NCBI GenBank assembly: GCA_002729495.1 | Contig: PBYE01000098.1 | Coordinates: 44,366 to 108,365, forward strand | Length of the DNA stretch: 64,000 bases | Source: Chromatiales bacterium | GTDB lineage: Bacteria > Pseudomonadota > Gammaproteobacteria > Steroidobacterales > GCA-2729495 | Direction: 5' to 3' | Shown here: piece after piece, positions 27,051-35,752 of the stretch | Position numbering within the stretch: the stretch's first letter is position 1 | Layout: every line of letters begins with the position of its first letter | The notes under the pieces: model-generated | What the model was told of the DNA's origin: nothing | What the model saw: the letters and a program-made list of their open reading frames with translations, nothing else | Database searches by the model: none | Program-made: the position numbers and the translations under genes

Positions 27051-28259
27051 ATGACAGATGCGGCGGGAAGCCTGCGCGGCAAACTAACCCTTGCAGGGGG
27101 CATGACGCTGTTTGCGATCGGACAGTCGTTGCTCTTCATTATTATTGCCCCCCTGACGCCGCTGACAGGTCTCGACAAAACACAGTTCGGGCTCATTTTC
27201 GGGCTGGCAAATATTCCGCTGATATTCGCCGCGCCGATGTGGGGACGGCTAAGTGATAGTCATGGCCGTAAACCGGTATTCGTGATCGGGTTGGCCGGCA
27301 GCGCGGTCGGCACTTTACTGGTTGCCCTCTCACTAAGGTATGGGCTCAGTGCGGGGTCATCGGTCGGGCTGGTAGCGTTACTGCTGTTCATGTCACGGGC
27401 TTTCTATTCAGCAACCGCGTCTGCTATTTACCCTTCTTCGCAGGCTTACATGGCCGATGTGACGCCGCCAGAAAAAAGGGCCCAGGGAATGGCGCTGATC
27501 GGGGGTGCGAACAGCCTGGGTTCGATACTGGGTCCTGCTATCGGCGGCGGGCTCGCGTTCATGGGCCTGCTGTTTCCCATGTATGTCACCGCCGTGATCA
27601 TGGCTGCAGGTACCATCTGGGCGATGTATGGGTTACGTGAACCCGCAAAACACATGGAGCAACAACAGAAATCCAACATCAAGTTCTCGGATAAGCGCCT
27701 GCGCCCCTACATGATCCTGTGGGCCTGTTTCTTCTTCGTATTTATTTCCATGCAGTTCATTACGCCGTTTTATATCGGCGACAAGTATGGCTTCAGCGAC
27801 CCGAAGGAGATGTCACAGGTGGCAAGTATCGCGCTTGCCAGCATGGCTGTGGTGATAACGATTACGCAAGGTGTGATCCTGCAGATCATCAAGCCGCATC
27901 CGCGCACGCTATTGCGCCTGTGTGGGCCAAGCTTTGCTATAGCGCTGTTGATTATCGCGTTTGCACCAAATATCTATATCATGATTTTTGGTTATTCAAT
28001 GATAGGCATCTCTTTCTCGTTCGCAACGCCGGGAATCAACGGCGGCGCCAGTCTGAGTGTAGAACGGCACGAACAGGGTGCCGCCGCCGGCGTCCTGGCC
28101 GCAGCCAACACGGTGGGGCCGATCCTCGGTCCTGCGCTCGGTCCGCTTATGTACACCATCGCGCCCAACGCGCCCATGTTGTTCGGGGTCGGAATATTTG
28201 TGCTGCTGAGCCTTTATGTGCTGACTATTAAAGTCCCGGACTACAGCACGGCTGACTAA
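27051..28259 (+). CDS. Major facilitator superfamily transporter, TetA-like
   Basis: A 402-residue, about 12-helix permease. The MFS signature between helices 2 and 3 is GRLSDSHGRKPVFVIG, and the antiporter-like motif in helix 5 is IGGANSLGSILGPAIGGGL. It has a central cytoplasmic loop rich in Gln/Lys (REPAKHMEQQQKSN). It resembles drug:proton antiporters such as TetA/Bcr. The substrate is unknown. The stop codon overlaps the convergent VTC gene by 4 bases, and the gene stands alone on the plus strand. Confidence 0.88.
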   Translation: MTDAAGSLRGKLTLAGGMTLFAIGQSLLFIIIAPLTPLTGLDKTQFGLIFGLANIPLIFAAPMWGRLSDSHGRKPVFVIGLAGSAVGTLLVALSLRYGLSAGSSVGLVALLLFMSRAFYSATASAIYPSSQAYMADVTPPEKRAQGMALIGGANSLGSILGPAIGGGLAFMGLLFPMYVTAVIMAAGTIWAMYGLREPAKHMEQQQKSNIKFSDKRLRPYMILWACFFFVFISMQFITPFYIGDKYGFSDPKEMSQVASIALASMAVVITITQGVILQIIKPHPRTLLRLCGPSFAIALLIIAFAPNIYIMIFGYSMIGISFSFATPGINGGASLSVERHEQGAAAGVLAAANTVGPILGPALGPLMYTIAPNAPMLFGVGIFVLLSLYVLTIKVPDYSTAD

Positions 28260-28954
28260 ACCAGCCCGACCGCCCTGACGGCATTCATATATTTCGAGTG
28301 CCTGGAAATGCGCAGCGGGAAATCCTCCATCATTGCTACTGCACGCTGCCGGTCTGCACGGGCAAACTTGAATTCCACCACCAGCGTATCCTGCATAATG
28401 GCCGGGCGATCGAAATTGGGATACAGCCCGCTGCGCTGGTCAAATACCTGTTGACTGGTATCGATAGTGGCGCGGATTGCCGTGTCCGTCGTGCAAAAAT
28501 ACTGCCGTACATAGCGGTTGATCATGATGGGCAAGGGATTCTGATCCAGCCACAATCTTCCATTCCAGGGCAGCTGTGCGCGTAAGGCAGCGCGGATTTC
28601 GGTCCAGTTTTTTCCGGGCACGTAAGGCGCTTCGTCCACCGGGAAACGCAGTTTCCAGCCGAAGTAATTGCGTTTTTGCTTTACCTCCAGCGAACCTGCC
28701 GCAGGGCCTGCGCTTTCACCGTACCAGCGGTAACGAACTTTCGACCGCGCACTGACGCCTGCCAGGTTTTCGGCATAGGCACGATAATCCCAGTTATCAA
28801 AGTACACATTGTTTACCTGCCTCTCGGGGTAAGGCCGGATAAAGCCGGCCTGATGCAACAGCAACCAGTTACGCACCCGGTCAAGTTCCGTTACATAGGC
28901 AGCAAACTTGATTTCATGGCGTTCTTCGTGCCCGCCTTCCGCCTCTGCCGTCAC
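28256..28954 (-). CDS. VTC-domain polyphosphate polymerase
   Basis: A 232-residue protein of the VTC family (triphosphate-tunnel fold), which in yeast makes polyphosphate from ATP. Tunnel residues are visible in HEIKF (E14-I-K16), the VNNVYFDNWDYRAYAENL stretch, ARSKVRYRWYG and SLEVKQKRNYFGWKLRFP. The C-terminal TLVVEFKF strand carries the metal-binding Glu. It starts at GTG 28954, overlapping the CotH-like stop (GTGA), so the two are coupled. There is no membrane segment; the DUF4956 and CotH partners provide membrane anchoring. Whether it makes polyphosphate or modifies something else has to be inferred from the family. Confidence 0.88.
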   Translation of the reverse strand: MTAEAEGGHEERHEIKFAAYVTELDRVRNWLLLHQAGFIRPYPERQVNNVYFDNWDYRAYAENLAGVSARSKVRYRWYGESAGPAAGSLEVKQKRNYFGWKLRFPVDEAPYVPGKNWTEIRAALRAQLPWNGRLWLDQNPLPIMINRYVRQYFCTTDTAIRATIDTSQQVFDQRSGLYPNFDRPAIMQDTLVVEFKFARADRQRAVAMMEDFPLRISRHSKYMNAVRAVGLV

Positions 28955-31680
28955 CTTCGCAACCCCGGCCGCATAACCGTTTCATACAGCGCATCGACAT
29001 TAACGTCACGGGTTTCCTGCTCTGCGCCATCCAGTTGCACGCGGCTGCCTGTCTGGACAAGAACCGGGGTTTCCGCGCTATCGATACTGACATTTTGTGC
29101 CACTATTTCGGCCGCGCCGTACTCAGGTTTCTTTATATACGCGGTCAGGCCCGCAAAGCTGGCATTAGAAATTTTTGCATCGCTAAGCAGCAGCTTCGAG
29201 CCGTCCTTCGAAGCAGCACCTGTGCCGATACTGCTGATAGTTACGTTGCGCGCGTCGAGTTCACTCCTCTCCCCGACCGACAACGCCTTGTCCGACACGT
29301 TTTCGAAGTGGGTGCCGATGACCGTAACTCGACTGCCGCTGACATCAATCGCATCTCCACCACCGGCAGTGCCGATATTCAGGAATCCTCCACCCTTAAC
29401 CGAGCCTTCGGCAAAATCTGCATCGAAAGCATCGGATGCCGTACCGTCGATCACCGTGTTCAGCAATTCGAAATGGGAATTGATAATGTTCAGGGCATCT
29501 TCACCCTGGCTGCCGCGCAGTTCGCAGTTACTAAGCTGCACATCGCTGGCATAGAAGTTGACCCCACCCGTAAGTGTCCATGCATCCGTTACAACGCTGG
29601 TGGTGCCTTTCACAACCACATGTTCCAGCACGGAGCGTGCGCCTGCCTCCATTACGACCAGCCCCGGCCAGCCCTTGCCATCAGCCGGTTCCAGCACTAT
29701 CGGTGCAAACGCCTTGCCGGCCAGGCGCACGGGCCCGTTCGACAGCAGCAGCGCATCGGCGGCGAACTGCAGCGTCACCCCCGGACCAATTTGCAGGCTG
29801 TAGCCTTTGGGAACGATCAGCGATTCCCTGACCTGCCACGTTCCGCCTTCGATCCGCAGCACGTTTGGCTCGACGAGCTTCAGATAACTGTGGGCTGCAA
29901 GTTGCGCACCGAGGGTGCTCCCGGGAACAGGTACCGCTTTGAGGGCAGGATAGACCCGGGAAACAGCAAAATCCTTGACCCAGTGCCTGCCCTTTATGCC
30001 GGCAGTTACGACCAGGCCCCAGGCTCCGGTATCCGGTGGCGCCAGCAGCGGAACGCTGAACCTCTTACCTGTCGACCATATTCCCCGTGCGGGAAAATAG
30101 AGCGGCATCTCGCTACCTGGAGCAGTCGCCTGGACAGGTTCCCTACCCTCGGGGCTGCGCCACTCAACCTTGGAAATTCGAACATCCCTGGGAATGGCGG
30201 TTTCAATAGTTAGCTGTAGGTCATCAATATTTCCGGACAGGCCAAGATTGAGAAAAACCGGATACACAAACATTTCTTTTTGTGCAAAGTGGTACATGCG
30301 CCTGGTCTTATCGGTTGCGGCTTCATGAGTAGCGGCACGTTCCAGCAGAGATTTAAGGCGTTCGTCGAGATAGTCGAGCGGGAAAGGCGCAAGCAACCGA
30401 AACTCCGTCTGCAAAAGCCGGAACGGCTCTTCCTCCTCTTCGCGCCAGAACTCCTCGAGAGAACCGTCGCTGTACATTTCAGCCAGTTCCCTGAGCACGC
30501 TCGCATACCGTTCCCACAGTTGAGGATCTGAAAGGATCTCCGCGATCATGGGCTCGTCATTTATTACCGAGTCTATGCCGATGAACCGATCCTGCAGCGT
30601 CACGTCAAATACCACAGGTTCAAGCCTTAGTGTCACCGGGTTCAGATAAAATCGAAGGTTGTGCCAGGCAACTGCATGCCATGAACCGAAGACTTCGGAA
30701 ATTGCTATAAATGCACCGAGCTGATCGACATCGAACACCTCGGAGGCCTTCAATTGCCCATCGACAAAACTGCGCAGCAGCCCTTCTGCAACTACGTATT
30801 GTTTCGTTAATGCCTCCGATTCCGCAATTTTGCCGGAGCCAAAGGCGTCGATTTTTGCATTACCGTAGTGATCAAATGCGCCACCCCAGCCGACTGCCTC
30901 GCCATAGGGGGAATCAGCTGCCTCCCAGACACGTGATTCGTCAAAGCGAATAATTACGCCTTCGCGCCGACGGTTGTATTCGAGCAATTCCTTTGCGAAG
31001 AACTCTTCAAGCGCCATGATCCCCATTGATTCACCGTTGAGCGTCACCTCTACAAAATCGTAGCGCGGACGCATCACGCCATAGCGGTCCAGAATTTTGA
31101 AGAACAGAAGCTCCGACTGGTAACCACGCGTACTGGGATTCTGGATCGAGAAACGTCGCATCCCCATGATCTGCTCGTCGTTACGAGTATGGATGCGGAA
31201 CGACCACTTGAGACCATACAGATGGTCGTTCCAATCGCCCTTGAGCCGCATCTTTATCGGAATCGTTCGATCCCGGAAGCGGATCTCGCCCCTAACGAAA
31301 TCGTCGGGCCCCTGGATCAGGCGTCCCTTCTCAAGGGCTTCCTGGCGCTTCTCGTAAACGCGTGACATTTCCCTGAACGGAACGTCGATGATGAGCCTGG
31401 GTACTTCCGGTATGCCTTCTTTCGCCTGCCGCAAATAGGCGCCAATAGCGATGATCACCTTCTGGGCGAGGTTTACATCCAGTTCGCGAAACTCCTCTCC
31501 CCAGCGCTCTTCCAGGTCGCGGGACGCATTCTGCACCACCACCGGATTAGTCAGGAACACGAAAATGACAAATACGAACGCGACCGCAATCAGCAGAAGG
31601 CTAATGCGGCCGAGACGCCGCAACAGGCTTATCGGCGTGACATCGCTATGCCCGGCCTTTTTAGGCTGAGTCACCTTCAT
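28951..31680 (-). CDS. CotH-family kinase with C-terminal parallel beta-helix, membrane-anchored
   Basis: A 909-residue protein. One transmembrane segment lies near residues 28-48 (ISLLLIAVAFVFVIFVFL), so the bulk is probably periplasmic. The CotH region runs from about 100 to 440: MRLKGDWNDHLYGLKWSFRI, RRFSIQNPSTRGYQSELLF, VEVTLNGESMGIMALEEFF, IIRFDES and the later VFDVTLQD, which carries the presumed metal-binding Asp. The C-terminal third (about 630-890) has right-handed beta-helix repeats with GNIGT/VSGSRVTVIGTHFENVS-type rungs. CotH of Bacillus is a Fam20-like protein kinase, so this one may phosphorylate or otherwise modify a surface target. It is the middle gene of a DUF4956-CotH-VTC operon. 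Confidence 0.87.
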   Translation of the reverse strand: MKVTQPKKAGHSDVTPISLLRRLGRISLLLIAVAFVFVIFVFLTNPVVVQNASRDLEERWGEEFRELDVNLAQKVIIAIGAYLRQAKEGIPEVPRLIIDVPFREMSRVYEKRQEALEKGRLIQGPDDFVRGEIRFRDRTIPIKMRLKGDWNDHLYGLKWSFRIHTRNDEQIMGMRRFSIQNPSTRGYQSELLFFKILDRYGVMRPRYDFVEVTLNGESMGIMALEEFFAKELLEYNRRREGVIIRFDESRVWEAADSPYGEAVGWGGAFDHYGNAKIDAFGSGKIAESEALTKQYVVAEGLLRSFVDGQLKASEVFDVDQLGAFIAISEVFGSWHAVAWHNLRFYLNPVTLRLEPVVFDVTLQDRFIGIDSVINDEPMIAEILSDPQLWERYASVLRELAEMYSDGSLEEFWREEEEEPFRLLQTEFRLLAPFPLDYLDERLKSLLERAATHEAATDKTRRMYHFAQKEMFVYPVFLNLGLSGNIDDLQLTIETAIPRDVRISKVEWRSPEGREPVQATAPGSEMPLYFPARGIWSTGKRFSVPLLAPPDTGAWGLVVTAGIKGRHWVKDFAVSRVYPALKAVPVPGSTLGAQLAAHSYLKLVEPNVLRIEGGTWQVRESLIVPKGYSLQIGPGVTLQFAADALLLSNGPVRLAGKAFAPIVLEPADGKGWPGLVVMEAGARSVLEHVVVKGTTSVVTDAWTLTGGVNFYASDVQLSNCELRGSQGEDALNIINSHFELLNTVIDGTASDAFDADFAEGSVKGGGFLNIGTAGGGDAIDVSGSRVTVIGTHFENVSDKALSVGERSELDARNVTISSIGTGAASKDGSKLLLSDAKISNASFAGLTAYIKKPEYGAAEIVAQNVSIDSAETPVLVQTGSRVQLDGAEQETRDVNVDALYETVMRPGLRR

Positions 31681-31688
31681 GGCAACAC

Positions 31689-32378
31689 CTAGATTCCGGG
31701 CATACCGTTCTGGTCAAGGAATGTGACGCCAATTTCCGGGAAGCTCGCACGCAGGTCATCACTTAACTTGCTAAGTACGGTTGTCGAATCGATATCGAGC
31801 AGATAGGTCGCGTCGAGGTTTCCCGACCGCTCGTCGAAACGGCGTAAATCACTTGAATTTACGTGCCGGCCTATAACTTCGTTGATCGCCTCGAGCTGGC
31901 TTTTCCCGCCCCCTGCCTGGGCGAGGTTAACGGACAGGTAGAGGTTCTTGCCCGCGTCACGTTTGCTGTACTGTTTTATCAGTGTCATCGAGGCCAGGAT
32001 AAAGACGCCGGCGGCGATTGTTGCTGCCACCTGGTTGGCGCCCAGGCCCAGGCCCATCGCAATGGAAATAAACAGGTAGGCCAGTTCTTCCGGTTCTTTA
32101 ATCGGGGTCCGAAAACGCACAATGGATAAAGCACCGACAAGGCCAAGGGACAAGGCCAGCGAACTCTTCACGACCATAATGATAAGCACGGTCGTCAGCA
32201 GTACGAACGGCAGCACGCCTGCCAGCTCGTCCCGGTTGGATAAAGTCGACCCGAAGCGCAGGAAATGCCATCGCACGAGCAACGCCAGCACCAGGCCGAT
32301 GGCCAGGTTCAGCAGCAGCTCAAGCAGGGAAAATGGAGCATCTCCGGCAGCACCAAACAAGTCAAGTTCTGTTGGCAT
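31689..32378 (-). CDS. DUF4956 membrane protein
   Basis: A 229-residue protein. The N-terminal half has about four hydrophobic helices (LLELLLNLAIGLVLALLV, LPFVLLTTVLIIMVV, the glycine-rich LALSLGLVGALSIVRFRTPI, and LGANQVAATIAAGVFILASM). The C-terminal half is a soluble domain. The VRFRTPIKEPEELAYLFISIAMGLGLGA segment is characteristic of DUF4956. It is the first gene of the operon with the CotH-like kinase (8-base gap) and VTC polymerase, a known recurring neighbourhood. Its role, perhaps as a channel or assembly platform for the polymer, is inference. Confidence 0.87.
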   Translation of the reverse strand: MPTELDLFGAAGDAPFSLLELLLNLAIGLVLALLVRWHFLRFGSTLSNRDELAGVLPFVLLTTVLIIMVVKSSLALSLGLVGALSIVRFRTPIKEPEELAYLFISIAMGLGLGANQVAATIAAGVFILASMTLIKQYSKRDAGKNLYLSVNLAQAGGGKSQLEAINEVIGRHVNSSDLRRFDERSGNLDATYLLDIDSTTVLSKLSDDLRASFPEIGVTFLDQNGMPGI

Positions 32379-32500
32379 ATCAGTTATCTACCTCGGATTC
32401 GGCGACACGTACTCAGCGGACGCAATTGTGCATCACCCGCAGTGGAATAACCAGCGCCGGGGCTCCGGGCCACATGAGCTAAACGGATGACGGGTGCCTT

Positions 32501-33328
32501 TCAGGTACGGAAACGCGCGAACAATTCTTCGTCGATTCCGTATTCTTCGGACATCTCGACCATATGTTGCGCGGTAACGCACGTGGCACCCTTGGCCTGC
32601 GCATGCTCTTCGAGCCGCTCGGACACCATCTGGCGTACGGCAACGGGAACGTTCATCAATGCTTCGACAGCCAGGTCGTCCCATTTCATGGTCATCTTGA
32701 TCTTGCCGCCCTTCTGCCCGCCCGGAGGTTCCTTCAACTCGTGCATCTTCACGTTGTCGGTGTACGCGTGATAGTAGTAGCGGCGGCTCTGGTCACCGAG
32801 CCCCACCGGCAGATTCATTGCGGGTATGCGTTCGGAACGATCCATCTGTTCCAGCCCTTCATCCATCACTATGGCTTCGATGTTCGCAATAATGATGCCG
32901 CTGCTCTTCTCGAGGTGAATCACCTGGTCTACCGTGCATTCCGCAATCTGCGGGCATTCGTCGATACTCGGCGGCTTGACCTTGCGTGACGGGATCATCG
33001 TGAAACGCGTATGCTCCAGCTCGTTTACCCCTTCCGGCCAGAAACGGGCTGTCTCCATCATGTCATCGAGGTAATCAGCCGACGGGCAATTAACGACAAA
33101 TTCGCCGGTGGCAAGGATATTCTGGAAGGTATGCGATTCCTGCCGGAACCCCACCATCATGCGCGGACTCTTTTGCATCACGTCGAACTGCATGATGTGC
33201 GAGTACGGGCCGGCGTTTACGTTGCCTTCCTTGTCGAGCGTGGTAATAACCGTGATCAGTTTCGGAAATATCCAGATATCCGAATACCAGAATGGCCTGA
33301 TCCGAATTTCTTCCTTTTTCCTCGGCAT
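32501..33328 (-). CDS. Flavin reductase-like FMN-binding protein with PCP_red-like C-terminal domain
   Basis: A 275-residue protein. Residues about 10-190 form a split-barrel flavin-reductase-like domain (ITVITTLDKEGNVNAGPYSHIM, TFQNILATGEFVVNCPS, AECTVDQVIHL). Residues about 220-275 are a short helical domain with the pattern W-x-x-x-A-x-x-x-L-x-x-V-P-x-x-V-R followed by ARG/KGATCVT, which resembles the PCP_red domain at the end of light-independent protochlorophyllide reductase ChlB/BchB. It is cytoplasmic. A paralogue with the same architecture lies at 58281. Function unknown; an FMN- or F420-using oxidoreductase or a flavin supplier is possible. Confidence 0.82.
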   Translation of the reverse strand: MPRKKEEIRIRPFWYSDIWIFPKLITVITTLDKEGNVNAGPYSHIMQFDVMQKSPRMMVGFRQESHTFQNILATGEFVVNCPSADYLDDMMETARFWPEGVNELEHTRFTMIPSRKVKPPSIDECPQIAECTVDQVIHLEKSSGIIIANIEAIVMDEGLEQMDRSERIPAMNLPVGLGDQSRRYYYHAYTDNVKMHELKEPPGGQKGGKIKMTMKWDDLAVEALMNVPVAVRQMVSERLEEHAQAKGATCVTAQHMVEMSEEYGIDEELFARFRT

Positions 33329-33475
33329 ATTTTATGTCCTTTTGAGAGTTGCACTAGCGACAGCAGACGGCGAAATTATCACAGGCAACAGAGCGATATA
33401 GTAAATAATTGGCGCTAACCCCCGTGCGGACTCTTGATAGCCTGTCCGGGGGCTATCAGCGCAACAGGAGGCTTT

Positions 33476-34024
33476 ATGCCCGATGTATGTCAAGCAGCGC
33501 CCGAGCCGTCCGCCTGGGTTGTTCGTCACGCAAAAAATATCCCGTCCGGGGGCACAGTACTGGACCTTGCCTGCGGCTCGGGTCGCCACGCGCGCCTGCT
33601 CTGCGGGCTCGGTCACTCAGTGCTGGCCACGGACATTGACCTGGGGCGGGTCAAAGACCTGGAGGGTCAATCCGAAATCGAGTTGTGGCAGACCGACCTC
33701 GAACAGGACAGCTGGCCATTTGAAGAAAAGCAGTTTACGGGTATCGTGGTGACTAACTACCTGCACCGGCCTCACCTCGGCAAACTCGCCGATTGCCTGA
33801 CAGACTCCGGCATATTGATTTACGAAACTTTTGCCGCAGGTAATGAAAAATACGGCAAGCCGTCGAATCCGAATTACCTTTTGCAACCGGGAGAATTGTT
33901 ACAGGTATTTGGTGCAAGGCTGGATGTTGTCGCGTTCGAACAGGGTCTCGTGCACGAGCCTGGTCCGAAGGTAGTACAACGGCTATGTGCAAGACAGCAA
34001 GCGGTAGCCCACCGCGGGCGGTGA
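33476..34024 (+). CDS. Class I SAM-dependent methyltransferase
   Basis: A 182-residue protein. I chose the ATG at 33476 because a perfect AGGAGG ribosome site sits at 33466-33471; an upstream TTG at 33434 would also be in frame. Motif I is TVLDLACGSGRHARLL, followed by VLATDIDL and the motif IV region VVTNYLHR. The C-terminal segment YLLQPGELLQVF is common in the TehB/UbiE-like small methyltransferases of proteobacteria. The substrate is unknown. It stands between a minus-strand flavin reductase and a convergent membrane protein. Confidence 0.83.
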   Translation: MPDVCQAAPEPSAWVVRHAKNIPSGGTVLDLACGSGRHARLLCGLGHSVLATDIDLGRVKDLEGQSEIELWQTDLEQDSWPFEEKQFTGIVVTNYLHRPHLGKLADCLTDSGILIYETFAAGNEKYGKPSNPNYLLQPGELLQVFGARLDVVAFEQGLVHEPGPKVVQRLCARQQAVAHRGR

Positions 34025-34033
34025 AACACGCGC

Positions 34034-34744
34034 CTAAATCGCGCCCGGCAGTGCCCGTCGATGCGCAAAGCGCTGCGCCGTGAGGACGTAGGACAACTGC
34101 AGCACGACTTCACCAGCGTTGCCCGGCGCCATACCGAAACCACTCATCGGTACGCTGGCCGCACCAAACATAGCCAGCGCTCCCAGCAGCAACCATGGCC
34201 AGTCATTGCGCCGCCACAATGTAAAGCCAATAACAATTGTCACGATAGTACCGACTATCGGCGGTATCGGCGGCCCGGAGCCGGTCACGGCCTCCTGCCC
34301 TTCAAAACAGAAGTGCGAGGGGTGCAGGTTGGCGGTATAGCGCAGAATGCCGTCGAAACACGCGGGCACGATTTCAAGGTTGATCAGGTGTTCGAATGCA
34401 CCGAGCAGGATCATGGCCCCCACAAGAATCCAGATACCAATCCGCCAGGGCCGCGTCGCTGCCCATGGTATGCCTCCCGCGATCGCCATCTGGCTAACCG
34501 CGATCATCATGAAAGGCGTGAGCAGCGCATGCATATAGAAACGCGGCAAACTTAATAGCTCCAGCAAAGACCCCTGCCCGATAGAAACTCCCAGCGATAT
34601 GATCAGGTTGTCATACACCAGGCCCGCAGCAATGATTGCGATAATCGGGGCGCCGGGGGCCTTGTATTGTTTGGCGAGATAACAGGCCCAGCCAAAAATA
34701 ATGGCGTGGGAGAGCGCGTAGAAAGGGAATGCGTAGATTGACAA
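34034..34744 (-). CDS. Multi-pass membrane protein of unknown function
   Basis: A 236-residue protein with about six hydrophobic segments (for example AIIFGWACYLA, IIAIIAAGLVYDNLII, ILVGAMILLGAFEHLI and IVGTIVTIVIGFTLWR). I do not recognise a family. Charged and aromatic residues with a His-rich short loop (LHPSHFCFEG) lie between helices 4 and 5. It is convergent with the methyltransferase (9 bases between stops) and divergent from the lipoprotein SDR. Confidence 0.72.
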   Translation of the reverse strand: MSIYAFPFYALSHAIIFGWACYLAKQYKAPGAPIIAIIAAGLVYDNLIISLGVSIGQGSLLELLSLPRFYMHALLTPFMMIAVSQMAIAGGIPWAATRPWRIGIWILVGAMILLGAFEHLINLEIVPACFDGILRYTANLHPSHFCFEGQEAVTGSGPPIPPIVGTIVTIVIGFTLWRRNDWPWLLLGALAMFGAASVPMSGFGMAPGNAGEVVLQLSYVLTAQRFAHRRALPGAI

Positions 34745-34889
34745 TCTGTATGCCTCTTGTTGTGAGTGCCAATACTAGCAATTTAATCCGGAGCGGAACC
34801 AACCCGCGGCAAAGGCCGATGGGTGTTGCCCCGCCAACCAGGGTACTCGGTTATTATCGTGGCCATACATGCCTGAAAGCCGGAGATAC

Positions 34890-35708
34890 ATGATGGTCAG
34901 ACCGTTCCTTTGCATGGCCCTGTTGTTGTTAATGATGACACTGGGGACCGGTTGCAGCGTGCTCGATGACCGCCGGGCAGCTAGTTTTGACGGGGACGCG
35001 CCAACCATATTGATAACCGGATCCAACCGCGGCCTGGGCCTTGAGTTTACGCGACAGTATGCGGCGAAGGGCTGGAATATCATTGCCAGTTGCCGTAACC
35101 CCTCCAAGGCAGATGCTCTGCAGGAACTTGCCGACAGCAATGAGCAGATTGCTATCGAAACACTGGACATAACCAGTGATGAGCAGGTCAATGCACTGGC
35201 GAAACGCTATGCAGGACAGCCGATCGACGTGTTGCTGAACAATGCGGGGATTTACGGAACGCTGGAGAAACAAACACTGGGTAGTTTCGATTTCGAAGAG
35301 GCCAAACGCGTCTTCGATATCAACAGCCTCGGGTCACTGCGGGTCAGCGCCGCATTTGTGGATAATGTGCTAGCCAGCGAGCAGAAAAAAATCATCAGTC
35401 TCGGTGGCGGTATGGGCACGCAAAGCATTGGCCGCCTGTTCGGTGGGCATTACTTCATGAAAATGAGCAAGTCCGCACACCTGATGGCGATGGGTGTCAT
35501 GCAGACGGACCTCAAGGATACCGGCATAAATATTGTAATGATCTCGCCGGGACGCGTTGACACCCAGCTCATGCGCGACTCGGGGTGGACGGGCCCGTCT
35601 ATTTCGGCGGAAGAAAGTGCCCGGCATGTAATCGAACGTATCGGACTGCTCGAACCAAAACACAATGGCCGCCTGATCATGTACAACGGCACACAGATAC
35701 CTTGGTGA
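34890..35708 (+). CDS. Short-chain dehydrogenase-fold lipoprotein lacking catalytic residues
   Basis: A 272-residue protein. I chose the ATG at 34890, which has a GGAG site 5 bases upstream; an in-frame ATG at 34869 adds seven residues. Residues 1-21 are a hydrophobic export signal ending in LGTGC22, a weak lipobox. The rest is an SDR Rossmann fold: ILITGSNRGLGLEF, NNAGIYG and the loop before SPGRVDTQ. The Ser site reads IISLGGGMG instead of ISS, and the YxxxK site reads M-K-M-S-K, so both the catalytic Ser and Tyr are missing, although a Tyr lies two residues before the expected position. The cytoplasmic paralogue at 57555 keeps both. It is followed after 44 bases by a propeller protein. Confidence 0.82.
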   Translation: MMVRPFLCMALLLLMMTLGTGCSVLDDRRAASFDGDAPTILITGSNRGLGLEFTRQYAAKGWNIIASCRNPSKADALQELADSNEQIAIETLDITSDEQVNALAKRYAGQPIDVLLNNAGIYGTLEKQTLGSFDFEEAKRVFDINSLGSLRVSAAFVDNVLASEQKKIISLGGGMGTQSIGRLFGGHYFMKMSKSAHLMAMGVMQTDLKDTGINIVMISPGRVDTQLMRDSGWTGPSISAEESARHVIERIGLLEPKHNGRLIMYNGTQIPW

Positions 35709-35752
35709 AAGTTAACCCACTTTGATGCTAACCACACAGGGAAATCACTGAC

